A DNA stretch of 39,809 nucleotides from JBEGQX01 sp041180805 (GTDB lineage: Bacteria; Planctomycetota; Planctomycetia; Gemmatales; Gemmataceae), in the NCBI GenBank assembly GCA_041180805.1, contig JBEGQX010000335.1, forward strand, positions 1-39,809, given 5' to 3'. The notes under the pieces are model-generated. The model ran no database searches, was not told the DNA's origin, and worked only from the letters and a program-made list of their open reading frames with translations. Below, piece by piece: positions 23,793 through 31,819 of this stretch (the stretch's first letter is position 1; each line of letters opens with the position of its first letter). Both the position numbers and the translations under genes were made by a program.

Positions 23793-24723
23793 GGTCTGTC
23801 TCCCCACTGGCAGTGTGAATTTTTTTGATAAAGGTGATGGGACGCTGTTTTGTTTCCTGGAAAATTTTGGCCAGGTATATTCCCTGAACACCTTGGCAAA
23901 AAAGCACTAGTCCCCCAATACCCCAAACGGAAACAGCCAAAAAAGTCCACCCTTCCGGTGGCGATGTGTAAAAAAAACGATTTATGACCAGTTTTATAGT
24001 TCCTGCAATTGCCAGTAAAAGAAACATCCCTCCCAAATAAAACCCCAGGACAAGCGGCTTGCTGCTGAATGCGGTAATCGTATCTACCAACATCCTGATT
24101 CGGCCAAATAAATTGTAACTGGGCTGATCTCTTGCACCTTTATCGACAACTAATGGATATTGTAAAAAACCAGTTCTAGCCCACAAACCTGACATGGCAA
24201 AACTTGTTTCTTTATGAGACATCAACGCCTTTAAGTAATCTCTTGTCATCAGGCGAACTGTGAGCAAATTCTGCGGTATCTTAATATCAGCAAGGCAATT
24301 AAAAAAGTTATAGAAAAGTTGTCCGCCCCATTTTTTAAAAAACGAACCATTCCTTTGCTTTGCCACTCCATAAACGACATCCGCTTGTTTGTTTGAGAGC
24401 TCCTGAAAGAAATCCCTTAAAAGTTCAGGAGCTTCCTCTAGATCAGAATCAATCAAAAATATAAGTTTGCCTTGAGCATGCTGCAAGCCAGTCCATATTG
24501 CCTGATGGTGTCCGAAATTTCGGGACAGTTCAATTATTCTTACCCGACTATCATGAAGCTGGATTTCCTTGGCAACCAAAAGAGAGTCATCTGGCGAACC
24601 ATCGTCCACAAATACCACTTCAAATTCTTGAAACAAACTGGATGCCACCTCGGTTATCCTGGAATGAAATTCCCGGATAAACGCTGATGATTTGTATAAT
24701 GTGGTGACAATACTAAGCTGCAT
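23770..24723 (-). CDS. GT2 family glycosyltransferase with two C-terminal membrane segments
   Basis: This 317-residue protein has a GT-A domain opening 'LSIVTTLYKSSAFIREF', with 'VFVDDGSPDDSLLVA' and 'FLIDSDLEEAPELL' as nucleotide and metal motifs, and two membrane segments near residues 230-255 and 265-290. The layout matches polyprenyl-phosphate glycosyltransferases such as GtrB/ArnC. ATG 24723 overlaps the end of the wbqC-like gene by 11 bases; the frame extends to 24765, but the GT-A start at residue 2 fits the family. With the final polytopic protein of the operon it may add a lipid-linked side sugar. Sugar unknown. Confidence 0.87.
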   Translation of the reverse strand: MQLSIVTTLYKSSAFIREFHSRITEVASSLFQEFEVVFVDDGSPDDSLLVAKEIQLHDSRVRIIELSRNFGHHQAIWTGLQHAQGKLIFLIDSDLEEAPELLRDFFQELSNKQADVVYGVAKQRNGSFFKKWGGQLFYNFFNCLADIKIPQNLLTVRLMTRDYLKALMSHKETSFAMSGLWARTGFLQYPLVVDKGARDQPSYNLFGRIRMLVDTITAFSSKPLVLGFYLGGMFLLLAIAGTIKLVINRFFYTSPPEGWTFLAVSVWGIGGLVLFCQGVQGIYLAKIFQETKQRPITFIKKIHTASGETDHDIQNVA

Positions 24724-25420
24724 CTCGAACCTTCTCCATGAAAGCCTGAGCATCAGGGCCAACATTCAGCAAAAGGTCCAACACAGACACATAGTGATCA
24801 AATGGGGGATTTAGTTGAGGATATTCCTGATACCCGCAATAATCCATCCACTCGACAGTAATTCCGTTTGTTTTAAAAATATCCACATTGAGATAATCTT
24901 TTGCCGCGGGCCCTGAAACATAACAGGTTGCTTTGGCCTGCAAACATATTTGTAATAACCTTTCCGAGGGATCCTCGGTTTGGGTGGGGTAATGTGTGGA
25001 TTGCGTAATGGAGGTGCTTATTCCAAAAACTTCGCAAAGCTTTCTGATAAAAAGCTCATTCACTTCAGATATTAATTTAAAATCATGCCCCAGATATAAG
25101 GATTCAAGCATTTGCTGGTATTGCTTGAAGAATGCTGCTTTTCCATAAGCACATTTCAATCTTGTCCAATGATTTTTTGCCCAAGCAGGGTCACTTATCA
25201 AAGTTTCATTAATTCTTTGAAAATACTTTCCCTTTACTTCCACAGGAATGGTGAGCCATTGAATACCATCTGAGGTTTTAATTTTATTACGATTGCGCCA
25301 ATCCCTTTTGGTATATTGCACTTCATCGTACAAAATAAATTCATCTACAGACCTTATAAGGTCAAAATAGCCCTTCCATGGGATATAATTAGATTGGAGT
25401 ATGGCAACCAGTTTACCCAT
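24713..25420 (-). CDS. WbqC-family protein
   Basis: This 235-residue protein begins 'VAILQSNYIPWKGYFDLI' and continues 'DEFILYDEVQYTKRDWRNRN' and 'LTIPVEVKGKYFQRINETLI', the signature of the WbqC family (PF08889) found in O-antigen and other surface-glycan loci. Length is normal for the family. ATG 25420 has AGGAAA nearby; the frame runs to 25447 without need. It is the first gene of the nine-gene operon, 22 bases or so downstream of the predicted transcription start. The biochemical role of the family is not settled; a part in amino-sugar modification is suspected from context. Confidence 0.9.
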   Translation of the reverse strand: MGKLVAILQSNYIPWKGYFDLIRSVDEFILYDEVQYTKRDWRNRNKIKTSDGIQWLTIPVEVKGKYFQRINETLISDPAWAKNHWTRLKCAYGKAAFFKQYQQMLESLYLGHDFKLISEVNELFIRKLCEVFGISTSITQSTHYPTQTEDPSERLLQICLQAKATCYVSGPAAKDYLNVDIFKTNGITVEWMDYCGYQEYPQLNPPFDHYVSVLDLLLNVGPDAQAFMEKVRDAA

Positions 25421-25448
25421 GTAATTTCCTTTCAGAAAACAAACCAAA

Positions 25449-25478
25449 TCTATATCTAAAATGCCAACTTGGGGTCAA
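25449..25478 (-). promoter_or_regulatory. Candidate promoter of the polysaccharide operon
   Basis: On the minus strand TTGACC (25473-25478) is followed after 18 bases by TATAGA (25449-25454), a fair sigma-70-type pair. Transcription would start near 25442, about 22 bases before the wbqC-like ATG. It lies in the divergent spacer shared with the DUF1559 gene. Confidence 0.5.
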
Positions 25479-25589
25479 TACCTGATTTCTGGAAGCCCAA
25501 ACACCACAAGGATTTACACAATTTTTGCACCTTTCATTTCCACCTACTTTCCTGAAAGAATAAGTCTTAAAGCCTTAAGGTATTTGGAT

Positions 25590-26450
25590 GTGCGCAAAGC
25601 CTTCACGCTTATCGAGCTTCTGGTAGTGATCGCAATTATTGCGGTTTTGATTGGTTTTCTTTTGCCTGCGGTGCAAAGAACAAGGCAAGCGGCAGGTAAA
25701 ATCACCTGTTTGGATAACTTGCGGCAACTGGGCTTGGCCTTCCAAAACTATCATGCCACCGAAAATTCTCTGCCTCCAGGGACAGTTACCCTGCCGCAAG
25801 CTCATGGCTGGCCATTATTTTTATTGCCTTACCTCGACCAGGAAAACCTTGCCCGATTTATCCCCCGAACCAAGGCATGGGACGACACCACCCTGCAGGC
25901 ACAGGTTTCCAGAAATCTGCCCATCTTCATCTGTCCCAATGCGCCATCCGGAAGGGTCAGCCAGTATTTCAACCTTACTTTCGGCCTTTGCGATTACACC
26001 ATCATCTATGATGTGGATTCTGGTTTAGTTGCCACGGGCCTGCTGGCGCCCTGGAATGGCGATCCCCTTGGCCCCATCGGCACGGACCGATCTAGCAGAT
26101 ACGATGACATCAAGGATGGGCTTTCGAATACCCTTCTCCTGGGAGAAGTGGCTGGAAGACCACAGTTCTGGAATACCGCGGGCAACACTGGAGAATTAAC
26201 AGGATTAAGCGGATGGGCAGTACCCAACGCATTCATCAACCTGGATGGCGCCCTTCCCGATGGCAGCGACATCTACGGCCCCTGCGCTGTTAACTGCTAC
26301 AACAAACACGAACTCTACGGCTTTCATGATCAAAGTGCCGCGGCCATGTTTTGTGACGGCCACGCCGTATTTTTGCGTCATGGAATGTCCATCAAAACCC
26401 TGGCAGCCATAGTCACCAAGAATGGTGGCGAACCAGAAACATATCCCTAA
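25590..26450 (+). CDS. DUF1559 protein with type IV pilin-like N-terminus
   Basis: This 286-residue protein reads 'VRKAFTLIELLVVIAIIAVL' then 'FLLPAVQRTRQAAGKITCLDNLRQLGLAFQNYHA', and ends with the family motif 'HDQSAAAMFCDGHAVFL'. The open frame reaches back to an ATG at 25461, but that would put 43 unrelated residues before the prepilin leader; GTG 25590 with AAGG nine bases upstream gives the usual short leader. It is divergent from the polysaccharide operon, and its stop abuts the stop of argJ. It is only moderately similar to the DUF1559 protein at 3313, so the two are family members rather than a recent duplication. Function unknown. Confidence 0.92.
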   Translation: MRKAFTLIELLVVIAIIAVLIGFLLPAVQRTRQAAGKITCLDNLRQLGLAFQNYHATENSLPPGTVTLPQAHGWPLFLLPYLDQENLARFIPRTKAWDDTTLQAQVSRNLPIFICPNAPSGRVSQYFNLTFGLCDYTIIYDVDSGLVATGLLAPWNGDPLGPIGTDRSSRYDDIKDGLSNTLLLGEVAGRPQFWNTAGNTGELTGLSGWAVPNAFINLDGALPDGSDIYGPCAVNCYNKHELYGFHDQSAAAMFCDGHAVFLRHGMSIKTLAAIVTKNGGEPETYP

Positions 26451-27647
26451 TCAGGTAGTATAGTCCGCGTTCAATTTGACATAATCGTAGGTTAGATCGC
26501 AGGTTTGGAAGGTGCAATTGGCCTTGCCCAATTTGAATACCAATCGAAGATGCACATGGCGGTTATTTTTCAAATAATCGGAAGCAACTTTGGCATCAAA
26601 ATCCTGGGGTGTTCCCTCCTTGTATAAAAGCATCTCGCCCATCCACAGGGAAAGGTCTTTCTCCTCAAAGATCACTCCGGAATAACCCGCGGCAGAAACT
26701 ACTCTTCCCCAATTCGGATCTGCGCCGAAAATTGCCGTCTTTACCAAGGCACTATCCGCCACAGTTTTGGCAACCTTTCGGGCATCCTTGGAATCTCGAA
26801 GCCCCTCCACTTGAATGGTAACCAAATGGGAAGCGCCTTCCGCATCGGCTGCGATTGCCTTTGCAAGTTCTCCACATACCTCATGAACTGCTTTTGCGAA
26901 AGTATCCCAGGCGCCTCCAAGCATTTTTCCGGAGCCTGATGCACCGTTCGCCATAATGATAAGGCTATCATTGGTGCTGGTATGACCTTCCACACTTACG
27001 CAATTGAAGGAATGATCCGCTGCCTCGGCAATCAACGGACCAAGTTCACTGCCTGAGGCCTGTGCATCGGTAAAAACAAAACTTAACATGGTAGCCATGT
27101 TCGGGCCAATCATGGCAGCGCCTTTGGCCACACCCGCAACAACAACCTCTTTTCCATTTACCTCAACAACACGAAACGAAACCTTGATATGGGTATCGGT
27201 GGTAAGAATGGCATGGGCGGCGTCGCTGAGCGACTGGGTAGAATCGCCCAGTGCTTTTCCCGCCTGTTCAATACCCTGCCCAATGACATCCATCGGCAGG
27301 AAGCGACCAATCACACCAGTTGAACAAACCAGAAATTCTGTTGGCTTTGCCCCAACGGCGGCAGCGGCCATCTCAATCATTTTCCGGGCATCTGCCAGGC
27401 CTTGCTGGCCGGTGCAAGCATTTGCATTACCCGAGCAAACAACCAGGCCGCGAATGGAATCGGAGGGAAGGTTTTCCTTACAAACATGAACAGGCGCGGC
27501 TTTTACCCTGTTGGTGGTAAACACCCCTGCCGCGGATGCATTCACATCGGAAATCATCAAGGCGACATCTTTTCTGCCGTTATCCCCACGCACACCACAC
27601 GCCACACCAGAAAACCTGAACCCTTGTGGCAATTGCCAGCTATCCAT
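26451..27647 (-). CDS. argJ: ArgJ, bifunctional ornithine/glutamate N-acetyltransferase
   Basis: This 398-residue protein is of usual length. It makes N-acetylglutamate from acetylornithine (and, if bifunctional, from acetyl-CoA) in arginine synthesis. The self-cleavage site 'GPNMATMLSF' is present with the nucleophile Thr186, so it should mature into alpha and beta chains. Other matches are 'VVCSGNANACTGQQGL', 'EGHTSTNDSLIIMANG' and 'IFGADPNWGRVVSAAGYSG'. It starts at ATG 27647 with AAGGG upstream. It follows the DUF4159 gene by 18 bases in the same direction and may be co-transcribed. No other arg genes are nearby. Confidence 0.96.
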   Translation of the reverse strand: MDSWQLPQGFRFSGVACGVRGDNGRKDVALMISDVNASAAGVFTTNRVKAAPVHVCKENLPSDSIRGLVVCSGNANACTGQQGLADARKMIEMAAAAVGAKPTEFLVCSTGVIGRFLPMDVIGQGIEQAGKALGDSTQSLSDAAHAILTTDTHIKVSFRVVEVNGKEVVVAGVAKGAAMIGPNMATMLSFVFTDAQASGSELGPLIAEAADHSFNCVSVEGHTSTNDSLIIMANGASGSGKMLGGAWDTFAKAVHEVCGELAKAIAADAEGASHLVTIQVEGLRDSKDARKVAKTVADSALVKTAIFGADPNWGRVVSAAGYSGVIFEEKDLSLWMGEMLLYKEGTPQDFDAKVASDYLKNNRHVHLRLVFKLGKANCTFQTCDLTYDYVKLNADYTT

Positions 27648-27665
27648 GATGCGTAAACCCTTCCC

Positions 27666-29996
27666 CTAGCGTTTCAAAGAATAAAGCACTGCCGCCTTGC
27701 CAATCTTCAGGGCGCTCTCGTAATTGTAGCCAAGACAATCCGTGGACTTGTGCTTTTCCAAGGCGCAACCAAGATCATACCTACTGTATAGAACCACCCA
27801 ACGATTATTCCACTTGATCCCTTCCAAGGCGGGGGCGGTCTGTTTGAATTCCGTCTCTGGGCGACCATCCGGGCCTTCGCGCCTTAGGCGCACTTCCCGA
27901 ATGGCTTCCCCGTTCAACTGATGGCTGTACAATTCATCGGTGAATGGAACAGGCTGTAGCTTTAATTGTTTGTCTGCAAAGAGCATTTCCACAAACTGGC
28001 GGAAACTTGCATCGAATGCCTTGGAACCGCAGCAGGCATCCGCAAGCATCAGGCCACCATTCTCAAGGTTAAATCGCAACTGGGTCAATTGTTCTTTCTT
28101 ATACTCGAACTTGCCCCTGCCATGCATGTAAAGGAACTTAAAATCCACAATATTCTCGGAAGCCACCGGAATGGGAATGGTCTCCAACGATACATCCATG
28201 CCGCCTTTTTGAATCTCGGTCATCAAGTTCACCATGGCCCGGGGCGCTGGCTGCCAGTCCCCATCATGCTTAATCTGGGCCACTCGCAAAAAACCCCTGC
28301 GAATGGTGGAGCGGAGATCTCTGCGGGGAATTTCCACCTCGGTTAGCCTTGGCTTTGGTGCCTCTAACCCGGTGGCGTAGGCAATGATATTGGCACCAAG
28401 CTGAAACGCTGTTTTGCCTCTACCCATGTTGTTCTGGTTTGCCTCCCAGTAGCCGCTAATGGGTTTGGGGCTGTACATAAGGATGGTTTTGCAACCCTGC
28501 TGAATACCCCATAGGGGAAACTCGGTGGGGGGAACCGGGAAATGACCGCTGGCTATCCATACAGGGTGAGATTCCGGAAGTGGCACCAGTGGGTTATCCG
28601 GAAACATCTCCTTGCACATGGCGCGAAAGTCCGCGTCAAATTCGGGCCTTCCACAACAGGCTTCCGCAAAGACAAAGCCACCATTGGAAAGATACTCTTT
28701 CAAAACCTGTCGATCTTTGCCAGAAGGGGCACGCAAGTGACCATTAAAGAAAGTCACCGGGGATTGCAAAAGATCCGCTGCCAGATCACGGATTTCCTCC
28801 TCATTTTCCGCGGCCCGGCCACGAGCATCAAAAATCTGCCAAGCCATGGGCATACCTTTGAAGATCTCCTTGGAACTGAACTCCACCAGGTTTTTGCAAT
28901 CACTGCGCTTGTTGTTCCAATCATCCCCTCTGCCGTAGGCCATTTTTGTCAATAGAACAGGGGTTCTTCCCTTGGAAAGAAACAACAGGGAAAAACTGGT
29001 CGCCACGATGGGCCAGTGATCCAACTGCCTGCCTTCGCCATCCCATCGGCCATCGGCCAACTGGGCATCAACAAGCATTTCGCAACCAAGCCGGTACCAG
29101 TCATGTCCACCGATAAAGCGCTGGCCGGTAAGGCGCCCCGCACGCTCGACCCCATAAAGCGCGTAGTAAGGATGTTGAAAAGCCGCCCTGGCACGATCCA
29201 TGGTGAGCCTTCCTGGGAAATTATTCCCAATCCACTTCAAGGCATCGGCGACCGGTTTGTTTTCATCGTAGACTCCACAAAGGTCCGCGCTGCCGTCATC
29301 CTTTAACCGCTGTTTGCCGGTCTGAAGATCCATGCCACTGATCAAAAGGTTGCACAAACCAGCGGTAGTCATGGTCATGGTAGTGAAACCACCTCCACGA
29401 TAGGTCCAGCCTCCGTCCCCACGGACCTGGGTCCGGATGTAAAAGTCACGGACCTCTTCAAGCATTCTTTTTTCGACTTTAGCGCCGGCCAACAATGCTT
29501 CGTGAAGGCCAAGCAGGGCGTATTGTGTGCAGGAATTGTCCGCAGATCCAAAGTTTGCCTTGTCGGTGTAAGTCCAACCGTCTTTGGCCTTGGCCTTGGT
29601 AAGCCAGTCGACATTTCTCTGGATTCTATCTTTATCCTGAGGCTGCCTGGCAAGGCAGAACACCATGGTCTGAAGGCCAACGGTATAGGTTCGCTCCGGT
29701 TTGATTTCACGCAGCCAATCAAGGCCGCGCTTCATAATCGGATCCTCCATGGGAACACCGCAATTAATCAGGGCAAGCATCGCAAGCGCTGTTCTTCCAC
29801 CGTTTTCAGCCCTTGCCTCGGCATCCAGTTCCCAGTTGCCTTTTCCGCGCTCCATATCCCGCAGGTATTGCACACCACGATCAATGGATTTGCGAACCCT
29901 GTCCACAAGCTTTTCCCTGGGGGCTTCCTGCGCAGTTACTTTTAACGCGAAAAAACACATGAATGCGATAACGGCTGCAAGTTGGCGATAGTTCAT
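27666..29996 (-). CDS. Secreted protein: prenyltransferase-like repeats plus two DUF4159-like domains
   Basis: This 776-residue protein has a signal peptide ('LAAVIAFMCFFALKVTAQE', cleavage near 22). Residues about 30-345 hold alpha/alpha repeats of the squalene-cyclase/prenyltransferase type ('GVQYLRDMERGKGNWELD', 'GLDWLREIKPERTYTVGLQTM', 'GGWTYRGGGFTTMTMTTAGLCNLL'), without the DXDD acid motif of cyclases, so catalysis is unlikely. Two DUF4159-like alpha/beta units follow (about 370-560 and 575-776); both keep 'L.NGGFVFAEACCG' / 'LENGGLMLADACCG' and a 'F(D)A.FR' element. It may bind or sense glycans or lipids in the periplasm. It is divergent from thiC. Function unknown. Confidence 0.87.
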   Translation of the reverse strand: MNYRQLAAVIAFMCFFALKVTAQEAPREKLVDRVRKSIDRGVQYLRDMERGKGNWELDAEARAENGGRTALAMLALINCGVPMEDPIMKRGLDWLREIKPERTYTVGLQTMVFCLARQPQDKDRIQRNVDWLTKAKAKDGWTYTDKANFGSADNSCTQYALLGLHEALLAGAKVEKRMLEEVRDFYIRTQVRGDGGWTYRGGGFTTMTMTTAGLCNLLISGMDLQTGKQRLKDDGSADLCGVYDENKPVADALKWIGNNFPGRLTMDRARAAFQHPYYALYGVERAGRLTGQRFIGGHDWYRLGCEMLVDAQLADGRWDGEGRQLDHWPIVATSFSLLFLSKGRTPVLLTKMAYGRGDDWNNKRSDCKNLVEFSSKEIFKGMPMAWQIFDARGRAAENEEEIRDLAADLLQSPVTFFNGHLRAPSGKDRQVLKEYLSNGGFVFAEACCGRPEFDADFRAMCKEMFPDNPLVPLPESHPVWIASGHFPVPPTEFPLWGIQQGCKTILMYSPKPISGYWEANQNNMGRGKTAFQLGANIIAYATGLEAPKPRLTEVEIPRRDLRSTIRRGFLRVAQIKHDGDWQPAPRAMVNLMTEIQKGGMDVSLETIPIPVASENIVDFKFLYMHGRGKFEYKKEQLTQLRFNLENGGLMLADACCGSKAFDASFRQFVEMLFADKQLKLQPVPFTDELYSHQLNGEAIREVRLRREGPDGRPETEFKQTAPALEGIKWNNRWVVLYSRYDLGCALEKHKSTDCLGYNYESALKIGKAAVLYSLKR

Positions 29997-30116
29997 CCTG
30001 AAACCTTTTCGAATGGGCTTATGGAAACCATTGAATTGTACCTTGTAACATCAGGGGAAAATATCCCTTTGTTTGATTCCCACAAGAAGTTTGTAGCCGA
30101 CCTTTTGGAACAAGGT

Positions 30117-30122
30117 TATATT
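30117..30122 (+). promoter_or_regulatory. Possible -10 element of the thiC transcript
   Basis: TATATT lies about 10 bases before the aptamer begins, which places transcription start at the base of the P1 stem. No clear -35 at 16-18 bases was found (TTGTAG at 30091 is 20 bases away), so this is tentative. Confidence 0.3.
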
Positions 30123-30131
30123 AATAATGTA

Positions 30132-30214
30132 TCGCTAGGGGTGCCTGCAATTGGAAGGCAGGCTGAGATAAACCCTTGGAACTCGATCCGGGTTGTACCG
30201 GCGTGAGGAAGCGG
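30132..30214 (+). promoter_or_regulatory. TPP riboswitch (THI element)
   Basis: The conserved THI-box parts are all present: 'GGGGTGCC' (near 30138), 'GGCTGAGATAAACCC' (30161-30174) and the 'GATCCGGGTTGTACCGGCGT' region (30185-30204) followed by 'GAGGAAGCG'. CGCT (30133-30136) pairs with AGCG (30210-30213) as stem P1. It should bind thiamine pyrophosphate and repress thiC, which begins 73 bases downstream. No terminator is seen between aptamer and gene, so control may be at translation. Confidence 0.93.
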
Positions 30215-30286
30215 TTCTTCTTCTTGAAGCATCAGCCATCCCTTTCCGCCTGACTGCCAGTTTAAATTTCAATGGAGCATACATAC

Positions 30287-31606
30287 ATGACGCAGATGGA
30301 ATCTGCCCGCAAAGGCATAGTCACCCCCGAGATGGAATTCGTGGCGAAAAGGGAGGATCTCTCCCCGGAACTGATCAGGGATGAAGTGGCTCGAGGCCGA
30401 ATGGTCATACCTGCCAACGTTCACCACATAGCCAAAAACCTGGAACCCATGGCCATTGGTGTGGCTTCCAAGTGCAAGATCAACGCAAACATCGGTAACT
30501 CGGCTGTAACGAGCAAGGTCGATGATGAATTGGAAAAACTTCACACCGCAGTTCACCTTGGCGCAGACACCGTGATGGATCTCTCCACCGGTGGCGACAT
30601 TGACAAGATTCGTCAGGCAATTATTGATGCTTCACCAGTGCCCATCGGTACGGTACCCATGTACCAGGCGATCCAGAACATCAAGGATATCGGTGACCTG
30701 AAGGTACGCGATCTGCTGGACATGGTGGAACGTCAGGCGCAACAAGGCGTGGATTACATGACCATCCATGCCGGACTATTGCTGGAGTATCTCCCACTGA
30801 CCACCAAGCGTGTCACCGGAATCGTAAGCCGGGGTGGTTCTTTGATTGCCCAGTGGATGCTCGTTCGCCATGAACAAAATCCCTGGTACACCAATTTTGA
30901 TGAACTAAGTGAAATACTTCGCGCCCATGATGTCACCTACAGTCTGGGTGACGGTTTAAGGCCGGGCAGCCTGGCGGATGCAAATGATGATGCGCAATTT
31001 GCCGAGTTGAAAACCCTTGGCGAACTGACTCTTAAAGCCTGGGAACATGGCGTGCAAACCATGATCGAAGGCCCTGGCCACATCCCCATGCATTTGGTGA
31101 AGATGAATGTGGAAAAACAGCGTGACATGTGTCATGAGGCGCCTTTTTATGTTCTAGGGCCATTGGTGACCGACATAGCTCCGGGATATGACCACATTAC
31201 CTCCGCCATCGGTGCCGCACTGGCCGGTGAAGCTGGCGCAGCGATGCTTTGCTATGTAACCCCCAAGGAACATTTGGGCCTTCCCAACAAGGACGATGTT
31301 CGCCAGGGTGTGATTGCCTACAAGATTGCAGCCCACGCCGCAGACATTGCCCGCGGGCGCAAAGGTGCCAGGGATCGTGATGATGCACTTAGCAAGGCAC
31401 GGTTTGAGTTTGACTGGAACAAACAGTTTGAACTTTCATTGGACCCTGAAACAGCACGCAGAATGCACGATGAAACCCTGCCACAGGATGTTTTCAAGTC
31501 GGCCAAGTTCTGCTCGATGTGTGGCCCGAAGTTCTGCTCCATGAGGGTAACCCAGGATATTCGCAAACTAGCGGAAAAGAACGAGTTACCAGTCATAAGC
31601 CAATAA
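30287..31606 (+). CDS. thiC: ThiC, phosphomethylpyrimidine synthase
   Basis: This 439-residue radical-SAM enzyme turns aminoimidazole ribotide into HMP-phosphate for thiamine synthesis. The C-terminal cluster motif 'CSMCGPKFC' (CX2CX4C, Cys409/412/417) binds the 4Fe-4S cluster. The N-terminus 'ARKGIVTPEMEFVA', 'VDDELEKLHTAVHLGADTVMDLSTGGDI' region (split here) and 'MIEGPGHIPMHLV' match the family. The ATG at 30287 has GGAG nine bases upstream; another in-frame ATG lies at 30272. The TPP riboswitch upstream is the expected control. A hairpin follows the stop. No other thi genes are in the window. Confidence 0.97.
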   Translation: MTQMESARKGIVTPEMEFVAKREDLSPELIRDEVARGRMVIPANVHHIAKNLEPMAIGVASKCKINANIGNSAVTSKVDDELEKLHTAVHLGADTVMDLSTGGDIDKIRQAIIDASPVPIGTVPMYQAIQNIKDIGDLKVRDLLDMVERQAQQGVDYMTIHAGLLLEYLPLTTKRVTGIVSRGGSLIAQWMLVRHEQNPWYTNFDELSEILRAHDVTYSLGDGLRPGSLADANDDAQFAELKTLGELTLKAWEHGVQTMIEGPGHIPMHLVKMNVEKQRDMCHEAPFYVLGPLVTDIAPGYDHITSAIGAALAGEAGAAMLCYVTPKEHLGLPNKDDVRQGVIAYKIAAHAADIARGRKGARDRDDALSKARFEFDWNKQFELSLDPETARRMHDETLPQDVFKSAKFCSMCGPKFCSMRVTQDIRKLAEKNELPVISQ

Positions 31607-31629
31607 CAAGAATATTAGTGGAATCAAAA

Positions 31630-31663
31630 GAAAGCTTGGGAAGCATCACCTTTCCAAGCTTTC
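31630..31663 (+). terminator. Hairpin after thiC, probable terminator
   Basis: A 10-bp perfect stem, GAAAGCTTGG (31630-31639) with CCAAGCTTTC (31654-31663), extends by three more pairs including one G-T. It lies 24 bases after thiC. Only a weak, delayed T-rich stretch follows (near 31678), so it may act mainly as a 3' stabilising structure. Confidence 0.5.
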
Positions 31664-31819
31664 CTCATTTAACAACTCTTTTTGCCCGTTTGCCCCAGTT
31701 TACTTTTAAAGATCAATCATTACCTTCCTTACAAAAGGAATTGTTTCACTATTTCCCCAAAAATGCCGATGAAAGGGTGGATTCTATTTCACTGAACCGG
31801 ATTAGGAATTGGTTTCACA

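Noticed and set aside
25461..25589. Upstream ATG of the second DUF1559 gene
   Set aside because: It would add 43 unrelated residues before the prepilin leader; GTG 25590 has a suitable site.
27666..29996. Squalene-hopene cyclase
   Set aside because: Prenyltransferase-type repeats are present but the catalytic DXDD motif is not seen, and the C-terminal half is DUF4159-like.
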